64,000 nucleotides of DNA from Aquilaria yunnanensis (taxonomy: Eukaryota > Streptophyta > Magnoliopsida > Malvales > Thymelaeaceae): contig CM077595.1 of assembly GCA_039654915.1 (NCBI GenBank), forward strand, positions 52,297,501 through 52,361,500, given 5' to 3'. The notes beneath the pieces are model-generated. The model worked only from the letters and a program-made list of their open reading frames with translations, was not told the origin of the DNA and did not search any database. A program made the translations under genes and the position numbers. Positions 39,566-49,804 of the stretch are shown here, one piece after another. Every line of letters begins with the position of its first letter. Position 1 is the first letter of the stretch.

Positions 39566-41534
39566 TGTTGGAATTCCTAGCGCACCAAGATCCTTGAGCT
39601 CATTGAGCTAACTCTAGCTTGAACAGCTATCTAAGGCAGCTAAAAGTAGCTCAAAGTCAGCTCACTTCAGCTATAAGTAGCTCAAAGTAGCTGGACTTCA
39701 GCTCAAGTTAGCTCAAGTCAGCTCAAGTCAGCTCACTTCAGCTTCTAGTAGCTGAATGTACCTGGACTTCAGCTCAAGTTAGCTCACTTCAGCTATAAGT
39801 AGCTCAAAGTAGCAGGACTTCAGCTCAAGTTAGCTCAAGTCAGCTCACTTCAGCTTTTGGTAGCTGAATGTAGCTGGGCTTCAGTTGACTTCAGCTGAGA
39901 GTAGCTAACTCCAGCTCAAGGTCAGTTCAGGGAATTAGACCTTAGTTCATGGAGCTTATTAGAGCTCGGAGGAGCTCAATGGTGCATAAGTAGCATAGTG
40001 AGCTAGCTTTGTGCCAGCTCACCTTGCTTTTAGCTCAAAACCACCAAGAGACACATCTTTTGTGTAAAGGTATGTCTCTTCATCAAAAGAGATGACTATT
40101 GGCTAAAAGAACATGTCCTTTCATCCAAAGGAAGTGTTCCTTGAGTGAAAAGACATGTATATTCGGCCATGAGGGTGGTTAGGGTGGTTATTGCACCAAG
40201 AGTGATGTCCTATGACTTCAAGGGACATGTATATTTGGCCATAAGGAAGTTATGGGGTGGTTATAGGCCAAAGGAAGTGCTCCTTGGCTAAAAGACATGT
40301 ATTTTCGCCATAAGGTAGTTATGGGGTGGTTATAGGCCAAAGGAAGTGTTCCTTGGCTAAAAGACATGTATTTTCGCCACAAGGTAGTTATGGGGTGGTT
40401 ATATGCCAAAGGAAGTGTTCCTTGGCTAAAAGACATGTATTTTCGCCACCATACATGACCCTTGGCCAAAGGAAGTGTTCTTTGGCTTAAAAGACACCTT
40501 TCTTGGTGTAAAGGTGTGCCTTTTGGTCATCTATAAATAGCCTTTAGAGGCCATCCATTTTAAGCACGAATTTGCACTCCATTTGCTCCATTTTCTTGAG
40601 AGAAAATTGTTCTCCTCCTATTTGTTGTAGAGGCCGAAATATTAAACACTTCTTGAGAGCGTTGTGGGTGGATTTACAAAGAGATTGTTCATCTCTATTT
40701 CAAGTTTCAAGGTGCTCCTCTAAGATCAAGTTCTGTTGGAATTCTTGGCGCACCAAGATCCTTTTAAGATAGGATTTGAGCTCGTTGAGCTAACTATAGC
40801 TTGAAAAGGTATCTAAGGCAGCTAGAAGTAGCTCCCCTTAGCTCAAGTCAGCTCACTTCAGCTATAAGTAGCTCAAAGTAGCTGGACTTCAGCTCAAGTT
40901 AGCTCAAGTCAGCTCAAGTCAGCTTACTTCAGCTTATGGTAGCTGAATGTAGCTGGACTTCAGCTCAAGTTAGCTCAAGTCAGCTCACTTCAGCTTATGG
41001 TAGCTGAATGTAGCTGGACTTCAGCTCAAGTCAGCTCAAGTCAGCTCACTTCAGCTTTTGGTAGCTGAGTGTAGCTGGACTTCAGTTTACTTCAGCTGAA
41101 AGCAGCTAACTCCAGCTCAAGGTCAGTTCTTGGAGCTGGACCTTAGTTCATGGTGCTAGGTTGGAGCTCAAAGGAGCTCAATGGTGCATAAGTAGCATAT
41201 TGAGCTAGCTTTGTGCCAGCTCACCTTGTTTTTAGCTCAAAACCACCTCTAAGATCAAGTTCTCCCTCAAGTTTGTTTTCCTAAAGATAACCAAGAAGAA
41301 AGGTGCACATCTTTTCTTGGTTTAGTAGCATGTTAGCTTTCATTTTCGTATATTCTTAGTAGCATGCTAGGATTTATTTAACACAACCTGTATGTGATCT
41401 TGATATGTTATATAATATGTTATGCATGCCTATATCCATGTTGAATTCAAATGAACAAATATGCATGTGGCATATACATGAGTAGATAACATAAAAGTAT
41501 GTTATCATAAGATCATAAGATCCTGAAATCTTCA
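39566..41534 (+). repeat. Copia-A LTR L4 (5' LTR of A3), containing L5
   Basis: Starts TGTTGGAATTCC at 39566 and ends CTTCA at 41534, directly before the primer site. At 40734 a second LTR start (TGTTGGAATTCTTGG) interrupts it, running to about 41247. The original LTR then resumes with a repeat of the 15 bp TCTAAGATCAAGTTC that precedes the interruption. TATA box at 40532-40539; 69-bp repeats at about 40240-40450. Confidence 0.85.
40734..41247 (+). repeat. Copia-A LTR fragment L5 nested in L4
   Basis: 514 bp covering the LTR start and AGCT decamer array, ending at AAAACCACC, where the LTR normally continues with AAGAGACACATC. AGTTC occurs just before it and again about 10 bp after it. One reading is LTR-in-LTR insertion followed by deletion; another is recombination between two LTRs. 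Confidence 0.7.
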
Positions 41535-41536
41535 AT

Positions 41537-41549
41537 TGGTATTAGAGCC
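41537..41549 (+). promoter_or_regulatory. Primer-binding site, Copia-A A3
   Basis: TGGTATTAGAGCC, two bases after the LTR end, with one mismatch (T for C) to the canonical initiator tRNA-Met site seen in A1. Confidence 0.8.
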
Positions 41550-41800
41550 TAGGTCATGAACATGTATATGTTGCATATAGTGAGCATGATTTAGGATCAT
41601 ACATATGTGTATGATTGTGATAAGGCTAATGAAGGATATGTGTATGGAGCAATGAAGGCATGTTTGTGTATTTCTAATTGAATGCTATATGCATCTTTTT
41701 TGCCATATATGAGCATTTTAGAAGTTGTTTCATACACATGTTGCTTTGTCGAGTCTTGTTGTGTAAATTAAACTAAAACATGTGAATTGCATCAATGTAG

Positions 41801-41964
41801 ATGGCTTGTAAGAATATAGTTGCAGAATTAAACCGTGACCTCAAATTGGATGGTGAAAACTATTCAATTTGGCAACAGAAGGTCAAATTCATTTTAACTG
41901 AACAAGATACTCTTGATGTGCTCACTCAAGAGATCATGCCTCCTGCTGAGGGACAGGATAGGAC
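41801..41964 (+). pseudogene. Copia-A gag, N-terminal fragment (A3)
   Basis: ATG at 41801, about 250 bp after the primer site as in A1. The 54 codons match the start of the A1 gag almost exactly (MACKNIVAEL, then LTQEIMPPAEG). At 41965 the frame runs into the A2 LTR and would end shortly after with foreign residues. It is a fragment created by insertion; no zinc knuckle or enzymatic domain remains. Confidence 0.9.
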
Positions 41965-43348
41965 TGAAGATTTCAGGATCTTATGATCTTATGATAACAT
42001 ACTTTTATGTTACCTACTCATGTATATGCCACATGCATATTTGTTCATTTGAATTCAACATGGATATAGGGATGCATAACATATTATATAACATATCAAG
42101 ATCAAATACAAGTTATGTTAAATAAATCCTAGCATGCTACTAAGAATATATGAAAATGAAACCTAACATGCTACTAAACCAAGAAAAGATGTGCACCTTT
42201 CTTCTTGGTTATCTTTAGCGAAAAAACATGAGGGAGAACTTGATCTTAGAGGAGCGCCTTGAAGCTTGAAATAGAGATGAACAATCTTTATGTAAATCCA
42301 CCCATAATGCTCTCAAGAAGTGTTTAATATTTCGGCCTCTAAAGGAAATAGAAGGAGAACAATTTTCTCTCAAGAAAATGGAGCAAATGGAGTGCAAATT
42401 TGTACTTAAAATGGCTGGCCTCTAAAGGCTATTTATAGATGACCAAAAGGCACACCTTTACACCAAGAAAGGTGTCTTTTAAGCCAAAGAACACTTCCTT
42501 TGGCTAAGGGTCATGTATGGTGGCGAAAATACATGTCTTTTAGCCAAGGAACACTTCCTTTGGCCTATAACCACCCCATAACTACCTTATGGCAAAAATA
42601 CATGTCTTTTAGCCAAGGAACACTTCCTTTGGCCTATAACCACCTCATAACTACCTTATGGCCGAATATACATGACCCTTGAAGTCATAGGACATCACTC
42701 TTGGTGCAATAACCACCCCAACCACCCTCATGGCCGAATATACATGTCTTTTCACTCAAGGAACACTTCCTTTGGATGAAAAAACATGTTCTTTTAGCCA
42801 ATAGTCATCTCTTTTGATGAAGAGACATACCTTTACACAAAAGATGTGTCTCTTGGTGGTTTTGAGCTAAAAGCAAGGTGAGCTGGCACAAAGCTAGCTC
42901 ACTATGCTACTTATGCACCATTGAGCTCCTCTGAGTTCCAATTAAGCTCCATGAACTAAGGTCTAGTTCCCTGAACTGACCTTGAACTGGAGTTAGCTAC
43001 TCTCAGCTGAAGTGAACTGAAGTCCAGCTACATTCAGCTACCAAAAGCTGAAGTGAGCTGACTTGAGCTAACTTGAGCTGAAGTCCTGCTACTTTGAGCT
43101 ACTTATAGCTGAAGTGAGCTGACTTGAGCTGAAGTCTAGCTACCAGAAGCTGAAGTGAGCTGACTTGAGCTGAAGTGAGCTGACTTGAGCTGAAGTCCAG
43201 CTACTTTGAGCTACTTATAGCTGAAGTGAGCTGACTTGAGCTAAAGGGAGCTACTTTTAGCTGCCTTAGATAGCTGTTCAAGCTAGAGTTAGCTCAATGA
43301 GCTCAAATCCTATCTTAAAAGGATCTTGGTGTGCCAAGAATTCCAACA
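41965..43348 (-). repeat. Copia-A LTR L6 (3' LTR of A2)
   Basis: 1384 bp with TG...CA termini: on the minus strand it begins TGTTGGAATTC at 43348 and ends CTTCA at 41965. TATA box at 42437-42430 (minus). AGCT decamers occupy about 42890-43310. It is preceded on the minus strand by a polypurine tract, which identifies it as the 3' LTR. Confidence 0.92.
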
Positions 43349-43363
43349 AACTCCCACTCACAC
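43349..43363 (-). promoter_or_regulatory. Polypurine tract of A2
   Basis: On the minus strand AGTGTGAGTGGGAGTT lies directly before the 3' LTR. Purine-rich GTGGGAG tracts prime plus-strand synthesis in copia elements. Confidence 0.8.
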
Positions 43364-44469
43364 TAAGATGCTTTTAAGCTTCCATCTCTAACTCAAAAGA
43401 AACTCCTTAATCATAATAGCTGAAATAATCCAAACACTTCTACGTATATAGAGTTGTGGGTGCGACCTCAGGCACACACACTAAGTCTCTTCCGTTGAGG
43501 TTGTTAGACTCTCAATAGAAGATTGTCCTCTCCTCATACTTTGAACTTCTTCAAACTTTCCTTTGAACAAATCAAATTCAAGTGTGTTGCTTAAACACAT
43601 CAAGCTTGCTTGAACACATCAAGTTATGCCTTTCAGACCCCAGACATATGATACACTTCTTAATCACAATCAGTCTCTTTCTTAGAATTTCAACTCCTTG
43701 AAATCCATGATTGTATTAAGCATTGAGTACTCATTTCAATCACTTGTCATTCAATCTAGCATACTACTCACAGTAATATGTGGGCCCAAGATTGAATTTA
43801 GTGAACGTGTATCATCTTAATGTCTTTCCTTTTAGCTTCAACTACTTAGGTCAATGAGTTAACATGATTACCCAAAAGGAGGATACTCCAGTCTCATTTC
43901 TCTAAGACCTTTGACAACCAATCAAAGTAATCATAATTAACTCAACTTCCTAATAGCAAGCCATAGTCACAAAGAGTCTGAATCGAAGAATCTCACACTA
44001 AGCAAGAATAGAGACAACTTGCTTAAATTCTTCTCTGGTCGTATTTCATGGTCATGGAACACTTGGAAACATATCCATTAAAGTTCCATAATACACTTCT
44101 AAGGTGTTTTCCTCTTGTCACTCCCACTTGGAGTGATCTCCATTCCAATTGAGGAGTGTGTCATTTCTCCCTCTTAAAACACCATGAAGTGTACTCCTCT
44201 TAACACATAAAAGGAGGACATGTCAATAACCATGAAATTTCTCCATGTAAGCCTTAGCTTACATCTAACATAGGCTAGGATGTATGAATGGTCATACAAA
44301 CTGAATGCACCAAAGCATTGAATCTTGATTACTCATAATCAAGGCGACCATAAAAGCTAAAGTGTCATGTGTTGGAGCATGACTCCCACTTAAATGTATC
44401 ATCCACTTAAGTTTCATTTAAGTCTTTAGCCAGTCTCATCCTTAATCTTACACAAAGATCAAGGGTGGA
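43349..44469 (-). other. A2 3' untranslated region
   Basis: About 1.1 kb of non-coding sequence between the RNase H end and the 3' LTR, interrupted on the right by the solo gypsy LTR. Two more polypurine-like motifs (minus strand AAGTGGGAGT) occur at 44120-44129 and 44382-44391. I see no reading frame or RNA gene here. Confidence 0.7.
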
Positions 44470-45491
44470 TGATACGATCAAAGAAGGCACAACCAAGGAA
44501 GGCAAGGACCCACTGAAGGTTTCTAGTGGACCATTGACAAGGGAAAAGGCTAAGGAGCTCACTAGTGCACTTCAAGCTTGGATTTTGACAGATTGGCGAT
44601 GTTCTGGTAGAAAATTCATATCTTGAGCTAAATAGATCAGAATTGAGTAATTCTTGATTCATTGGAAAGCTAACATCTGGAGCTGAAAATAATATGAAGA
44701 CCACGAAACCCAGTTTGCACGATAAGGAGGTCTAATTTAGCTTCAAAGTCGCGATTTACGAGTTATCGCTGGTTCAGAAGCAGTTGCAGTATTTTGAGAA
44801 TATCTTTCGATTCAGAAGTCCATTTTGTGTGATTCAAGTGTGGTTTCGAAGCTAAGAAAGATATCTACAACTTTTATGCTTTGGATTTTGAGAAATCATT
44901 GCTGCATCAAGTTCGAATTTCAGCTTGAAGTTGGAGACACAAGCCAGAATCACCCAAGAAGGCTATTTTGGAGTTTTTATGGCCAATCTTGTTTTGTAAC
45001 GTATTTTATTTTATTTTCATATTTATTTACATTATTTAGGATGTTATTTAGGCCATGGAATTGATTCAGGTCATTTAGGATAAAAGGAATTCGCTGCACA
45101 CCTTAAACATGTGTTAAAAGTGTGTTAGAGTCCTAGTTTGACTAGGTTTTCTTGAGTCCTTTGTAACTAGGTTTCCTAGGTGACTTGGGCTGCGAATTTT
45201 GCCCAGCTTTTAACCCTAGTTTAGGCCTATATAAAGGCACATATTCTGGATGTAAACATACAGATTTATGCCGAAATAATATTGCTCTTTGGAGAGGTTT
45301 TCTCTTTGGTTCTTGGCGGACTGCCTTGGTGCACAAGTGTGCTTGTGTTCTTGGAGTTCTATACTTCTCGTTTCTGATCACAGGTTGATTAGGGGTGGGG
45401 GTCTTCAAACCCAGTCTCTTTGATGTCTTGTGGAGCTTGAAAAACATCTTGGGCGCGTTTCATGGTCTTTATACCATCGGGGTTCGCATCA
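44470..45491 (+). repeat. Solo Ty3/gypsy-type LTR in A2 (TSD GTGGA)
   Basis: 1022 bp from TGATACGATC to GGTTCGCATCA, flanked by GTGGA at 44465-44469 and 45492-45496. Same length and termini as the solo LTR at 38055. TATA box at 45228-45235. Its interior was lost by LTR-LTR recombination. Confidence 0.95.
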
Positions 45492-45654
45492 GTGGATGAC
45501 TTGTGTGAGAAAGTCATCCTCTGCCTATGTTTGACATGTTCATTTGGTCGTTGTGATTCACAAAATTGAACTGAGTATTTCATAAAATAATCGGTATTAT
45601 TTCAAAGAAATACATAACATGTGTGACACCAAAGAGGTGAAGTACATCCAACAT
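45492..45654 (-). other. A2 sequence just after the pol stop
   Basis: Short non-coding continuation of the A2 3' untranslated region between the pol stop and the solo LTR, including one TSD copy. Nothing else is recognisable. Confidence 0.6.
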
Positions 45655-46830
45655 TCACAATCTTGTAAGACCCATTGCTCTAACATGTCGAGCAAATACA
45701 AGTGGTGGCAATGGCTTAGTGAGAGGATCTGCCACCATCAGGTCTGTAGAAATGTACTCAATCCTAACTTCACCCTGTTCAATTGCATCTTGCACAAAGT
45801 TATATTTCATGCTAATGTGCTTGGTTTTTCCATGGTATTTGGGGTCCTTGGTATAAGCCATGGCTGCCATGCTATCACTGTAGATAGTAATAGGTTTGTC
45901 AATAGAAACCCTGGACTCCAAATTTTTAAGGAAATAACCTAGCTAAAGGGCTTCTTGTACAACTGAGGCACATGAAACAAATTCAGCCTTCATTGTGGAC
46001 AATGTTGTACAAGTTTGCTTCTTACTACACCAAGTAGTAGCCCCACCATTTAGCATGAAAATATAACCAGATGTAGACTTGCTGGAGTCTCTATCTCCTC
46101 CCCAATCAGCATCAGAATAGCCACGTAAACCAAGGTCTTTACCTTGGTAACAAAGCCAATAATCCTTAGTACCTTTGAGGTACCTTAGGATCCTCTTGAC
46201 ACTCTTCCAATGCTTCAGACCAGGGTTGGAAGAATATCGTGCTAGAAGTCCAACCGCTTGACTGATGTCTGGCCTTGTACATAACATGGCATACATCAAG
46301 CTACCAATGGCACTTAGGTAGGGGACCTGAGCCATCTCTTCCTTCTCCTTTGGAGTCTTAGGACACAAGTCCTCTATAATCTTGCAACCATATGCAAGAG
46401 GTGTACTCATGGGCTTTGCATTTGTTAAGTTGAACCTTGCAAGAATCTTATCAATATAAGGCTCTTGGGAAAGGGCCAACAGCCTTGCCTTTATATCACT
46501 CAGGATCTTAACCACTAGGATAAAGGTAGCCTCTCCCATGTCCTTCATGTCGAAGGTGGAAGACAACCATCCCTTGATGGTACTTAACAAAGCAAGCCCA
46601 TTACTTGCAATCAAAATATCATCCACATATAGAGTCAATACTACAAAACTAGACCCAGAAGAGTACAAGTATACACAATGGTCTTCATGCATCATCATAA
46701 AGCCATAGCTTGTGATTGCATGGTGAAACTTCAAGTACCACTGTCTTGAAGCTTGCTTAAGACCATAGATAGACTTCTTTAGTCTACATACCTTGTCCTC
46801 TTGACCCTTTTGGACAAACCCCTCAGGTTG
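45655..46830 (-). pseudogene. Copia-A pol, RT C-terminal half and RNase H (A2)
   Basis: Minus-strand continuation of copia pol. It begins at QPEGF next to the gypsy insertion and carries YGLKQASRQW, the RT catalytic LYVDD, and the RT thumb/connection (PYLSAIGSLMYAM, TRPDISQAV). RNase H follows: SDADWGGD, then YSDSMAAM, with the C-terminal ADPLTKPLP tail. An in-frame TAG at 45943-45945 replaces the Trp usually following VQEAL; the frame resumes unchanged after it. The RNase H segment has TMKAEF where relatives have a TEAEY-type motif. The nonsense codon and the gypsy insertion make this a dead copy. Copia RT would normally copy the element RNA in virus-like particles. Confidence 0.92.
46826..46830. 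repeat. Left TSD (GGTTG) of the gypsy element
   Basis: GGTTG precedes the LTR start and is repeated at 60858-60862 after the 3' LTR. Both flanks are Copia-A RT sequence around MRQPEGF, and the codons continue across the insertion. Confidence 0.92.
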
Positions 46831-47849
46831 TGATATGATCAAACAAGGCACAACCAAGGAAGGCAAGGACCCACTAAAGGTTTCTAGTGGACCATTGACA
46901 AGGAAAAAGGCTAAGGAGCTCACTAGTGCACTTCAAGCTCGGATGTTGACAGATTGGTGATGTTTGGTAGAAAAATCATATCTTGAGCTAAACAGATCAG
47001 AATTGAGTAATTCTTGATTCATTGGAAAGATCACATCTGGAGCTACAAGTCATATGAAGACCATCAAACCCAGTTTTCACGTTAAGGAGGTCCAATTTAG
47101 CTTCAAAGTCGCGATTTACGAGTTATCGCTGGTTCAGAAGCAGTTGCAGTATTTTGGGCATATCCTTGGCTTTGGAAGTCCGTTTTGTGTGGTTCATGTG
47201 TCATTTCAAAGCTAAGAAATAGATCTACAACTTTCATGCTTTGGATTTTGAGAAATCATGGCTACATCAAGTTCGAATTTCAGCTTGAAGTTGAAGACAC
47301 AAGCAGGAACCACCTGAGAAGACTATTTTGGGTTTTTATGCCCAATCTTGTGCTGTAACGTATCTTATTTTATTTTCCTATTTAGATACATTATTTAGGA
47401 AGTTATTTAGGCTATGGAATAGTTTTAAATCGTTTTGGACAAGTGGCATACGCTGCATTCATTAAACTTGTTCAAACTAGGAATTAGAGTCCTAATTTGA
47501 CTAGGATTTCCTATGTCTTTGTATCTAGGATTCTTAAGGGATTTAGGCTGCGAATTTTGCCCAGATTTTAACCCTAGTTTAGGCCTATATAAAGGCACAT
47601 ATTCTGGATGTAAACCAACAGAAAAATTTTGAAATAATATTGCTCTTTGGAGAGGTTTTCTCTTTGGTTCTTGGCGGACTGCCTTGGTGCACAAGTGTGC
47701 TTGTGTTCTTGGAGTTCTATACTTCTCGTTTCTAGTCACAGGTTGATTAGGGGTGGGGGTCTTCAAACCCAGTCTCTTTGATGTCTTGTGGAGCTTGAAA
47801 AACATCTTGGGCGCGTTTCATGGTCTTTATACCATCAGGGTTCGCATCA
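46831..47849 (+). repeat. 5' LTR of the gypsy element
   Basis: 1019 bp, TGATATGATC...TTCGCATCA. TATA box TATATAAAG at 47586-47594. The first ~140 bp can be read as the tail of a pol-like protein (PLTRKKAKEL), as in the 3' LTR. The end is fixed by the primer site that follows. Confidence 0.94.
47586..47594 (+). promoter_or_regulatory. TATA box, gypsy 5' LTR
   Basis: TATATAAAG within GGCCTATATAAAGGCAC, conserved in all gypsy-type LTRs of the window, including 60594-60602 in the 3' LTR. Confidence 0.65.
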
Positions 47850-47851
47850 GT

Positions 47852-47864
47852 TGGTATCAGAGCC
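47852..47864 (+). promoter_or_regulatory. Primer-binding site of the gypsy element
   Basis: TGGTATCAGAGCC, two bases after the LTR end, complementary to plant initiator tRNA-Met. Confidence 0.9.
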
Positions 47865-48766
47865 ACAAGTTTCCATTGAAGGACATATCTTTGTGTTCTT
47901 ATTTCTCTTCGTTTTTCCTTCAATTTTGTCCAGTAATTTCGTGCTTTAATTCTCTGTTTTAATCTATTTTCTTCTTTCTTCAGGTCTGTCCTTTTTGTTC
48001 CATCCTTGTTCAAGTCCAAAAATCACAAAAACAACAAAAAGAAGTCAATCCGTGTCACCTAGTATTCTCGGTTTCAATTCGTTTGTTCTTGTCTAATTCT
48101 TATCTTTCTGTTTTGTGTCCAGCCATATTAATCTCTTTTGTTTTGATTGTTTCCAGCATCTTAGAGTCCAGAAAAATTCAAAAAAAGAAGGATCCAAGTT
48201 CAGGAATTTTCGGTATCAAAAAGTTGCTTCAAATTGTGCCAATTTCACTAGTTTTCTTGTCTTGGCCGAAAAGAATTCTAACTTTTTGTCTTTGGCAGCA
48301 AGGAGTTTCAAGGAGAACGTTTGGTTAGCATCAAAACAGCAAGCAAAAAAAAAAAAAAGGAGGAAAAAAAAAGGAAGGAAAAGAAAAGAAAAAGAAAGAG
48401 CAAAGAAAAGAAAAGAAAAGAGCTTGCAAAAAAAAAAGAAGTTTTCTCAAAGTGTTGAAAGTTTTGCGCCCCAAAACCTATCCCATTGTTTTTAAGCCAA
48501 AAAGCTTTCTGTGTGGTTCTTGTGATCATCAATTGCAAGAGCTTCTTAGAGTCTTTTAAAGCTTGTTTAGCCCACCTCTTTTGGAGTCAAAATAGTTCTT
48601 CGAAAATTCAAGTTTTCTTGTGTGCTTTGAGGATAGTTTTCTTAGAACTTTTGAGAACTCTTTGAATAGCAATATCTCACTAACAAATTGAGTGTTTTGA
48701 GTGTTCATATTTTGAGTGAAACACGTGAGGTGAGTGTTTGTGAGGATCTTTGTTATTTTCAGGAGT
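47865..48766 (+). other. Gypsy leader with a purine-rich tract
   Basis: About 0.9 kb between the primer site and the first gag ATG. It contains an almost pure A/G tract at 48345-48422, broken by a single C near 48401. No coding frame is supported. Part of it (about 48003-48075) recurs on the minus strand at the right edge of the window (about 63890-64000). Confidence 0.75.
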
Positions 48767-49804
48767 ATGGAGGGCCAGGAGGATAGGAGAATAAAAGTAA
48801 GACACAATGAGGAGCCAACCATGAGAGAGCTTCAAGAAACTCTCAATAGACTTGTGGGGAGGATTGAGGACATTGATTTGTGATTGCCAAGGAGACCAAA
48901 TCCCATCTTGCAACCAAGAAGAGGTCCAAGGAGAGAAGAACCCGAGGAGGAAGAAGGGCATTGGCATGACCATGGGCTTCCAAGGAGGGGGGAGCCAAGA
49001 GACGATAACAACCTAAATTCCATCAAGCATACCATTCCATCCTTCCAAGGGAGGAGTGATCCCGATGCATATTGGGAGTGGGAGCAAAAGATTGAGATGG
49101 TGTTTGATCGCCATCATTACCCCGAGGAAAAGAAGGTTAAATTGGCTACCATAAAGTTCACTAATTATGCTCTTGTATGGTGGAATCAGGATGTCATTTC
49201 TAGGACAAAGAATGAGGAGGAGCCCATACACACATGGAGAGCCCTGAAAGCCTTGATGAGGAGGAGATTTGTTCCTAGCTACTACACTAAAGATCAACGC
49301 CTCAAGTTTCAAAAGCTAGTGCAAGGCCAAAGGAGTGTGGAGGACTACCACAAAGGCTTGGAGATAACATTGACCCGAGCCAACATCATGGAGGATGAGG
49401 AGACCACCATTGCTAGATTCATTAATGGTCTCAATCCTGAGATTGCCAACAAAGTGGAAATGGCACCTTATTTGAACATGGAGGATTTGCTTTATTATGC
49501 CACCAAGGCTGAGAGGATCATCAAAAGGTCCAAGGCATCCAAGATGTGTCAAGGAGGAATTTCCACATGGAAAGGAGCATGGAGCAAAGATGTAGGAGAA
49601 GTACCCAAGCCAAACATGGAGACCACAAAAGGAGACTTGTCTCAGCGACAACAAGAAAAGTCAATCATGCTTGTTCCACTTTCACCACAACAAGTTTTGG
49701 AGGATCAAAGAAAACTTCAAAGTGAGGTTGAGAGAAAAGAAAAAGAGGGGAAAGTTGAGGGCAAGAGTGATGAGGGGAAGTTGAGAGAACAACCGAGAGA
49801 TTAA
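48767..49804 (+). pseudogene. Gypsy gag (retrotransposon gag domain), with an early nonsense codon
   Basis: The best start is the ATG at 48767 (MEGQEDRR). After 38 codons an in-frame TGA at 48881-48883 interrupts it, and the frame then continues without a stop to 49804. The downstream part begins LPRRPNPILQ and has a charged Arg/Glu region. The plant Ty3/gypsy gag core follows: IPSFQGRSDPDAYWEWEQ, then YALVWWNQ, RFVPSYYTKDQ, then the VEDYHKGLE stretch and FINGLNPEIA. It ends in a Lys/Glu-rich tail. I see no CCHC zinc knuckle. Gag would form the particle capsid. The TGA makes this copy defective unless suppressed, or unless translation starts downstream. Confidence 0.88.

Larger units (their letters stand above)
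39566..41964 (+). mobile_element. Copia-A copy A3, 5' part, interrupted by A2
   Basis: The LTR (39566-41534, itself rearranged), primer-binding site (41537-41549), leader and first 54 codons of gag are on the plus strand. Gag is cut at 41964, where the 3' LTR of a minus-strand Copia-A begins. The rest of A3 would lie beyond the right edge if not deleted. The satellite next to its start is GTTTC; the partner TSD is not visible. Confidence 0.88.

Noticed and set aside
41801..41986. Complete small gene of 61 codons
   Set aside because: It is the first 54 codons of Copia-A gag fused by chance to bases of the inserted A2 LTR.
43349..44469. A host gene or RNA gene in the gap between LTRs
   Set aside because: It is the 3' untranslated region of Copia-A A2; no long frame, tRNA-like or rRNA-like sequence could be recognised.
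48728..48761. Short intron in the gypsy leader (GGTGAGTG ... TTATTTTCAGG)
   Set aside because: Donor-like and acceptor-like motifs are only about 35 bp apart, too short for a plant intron; no other support.
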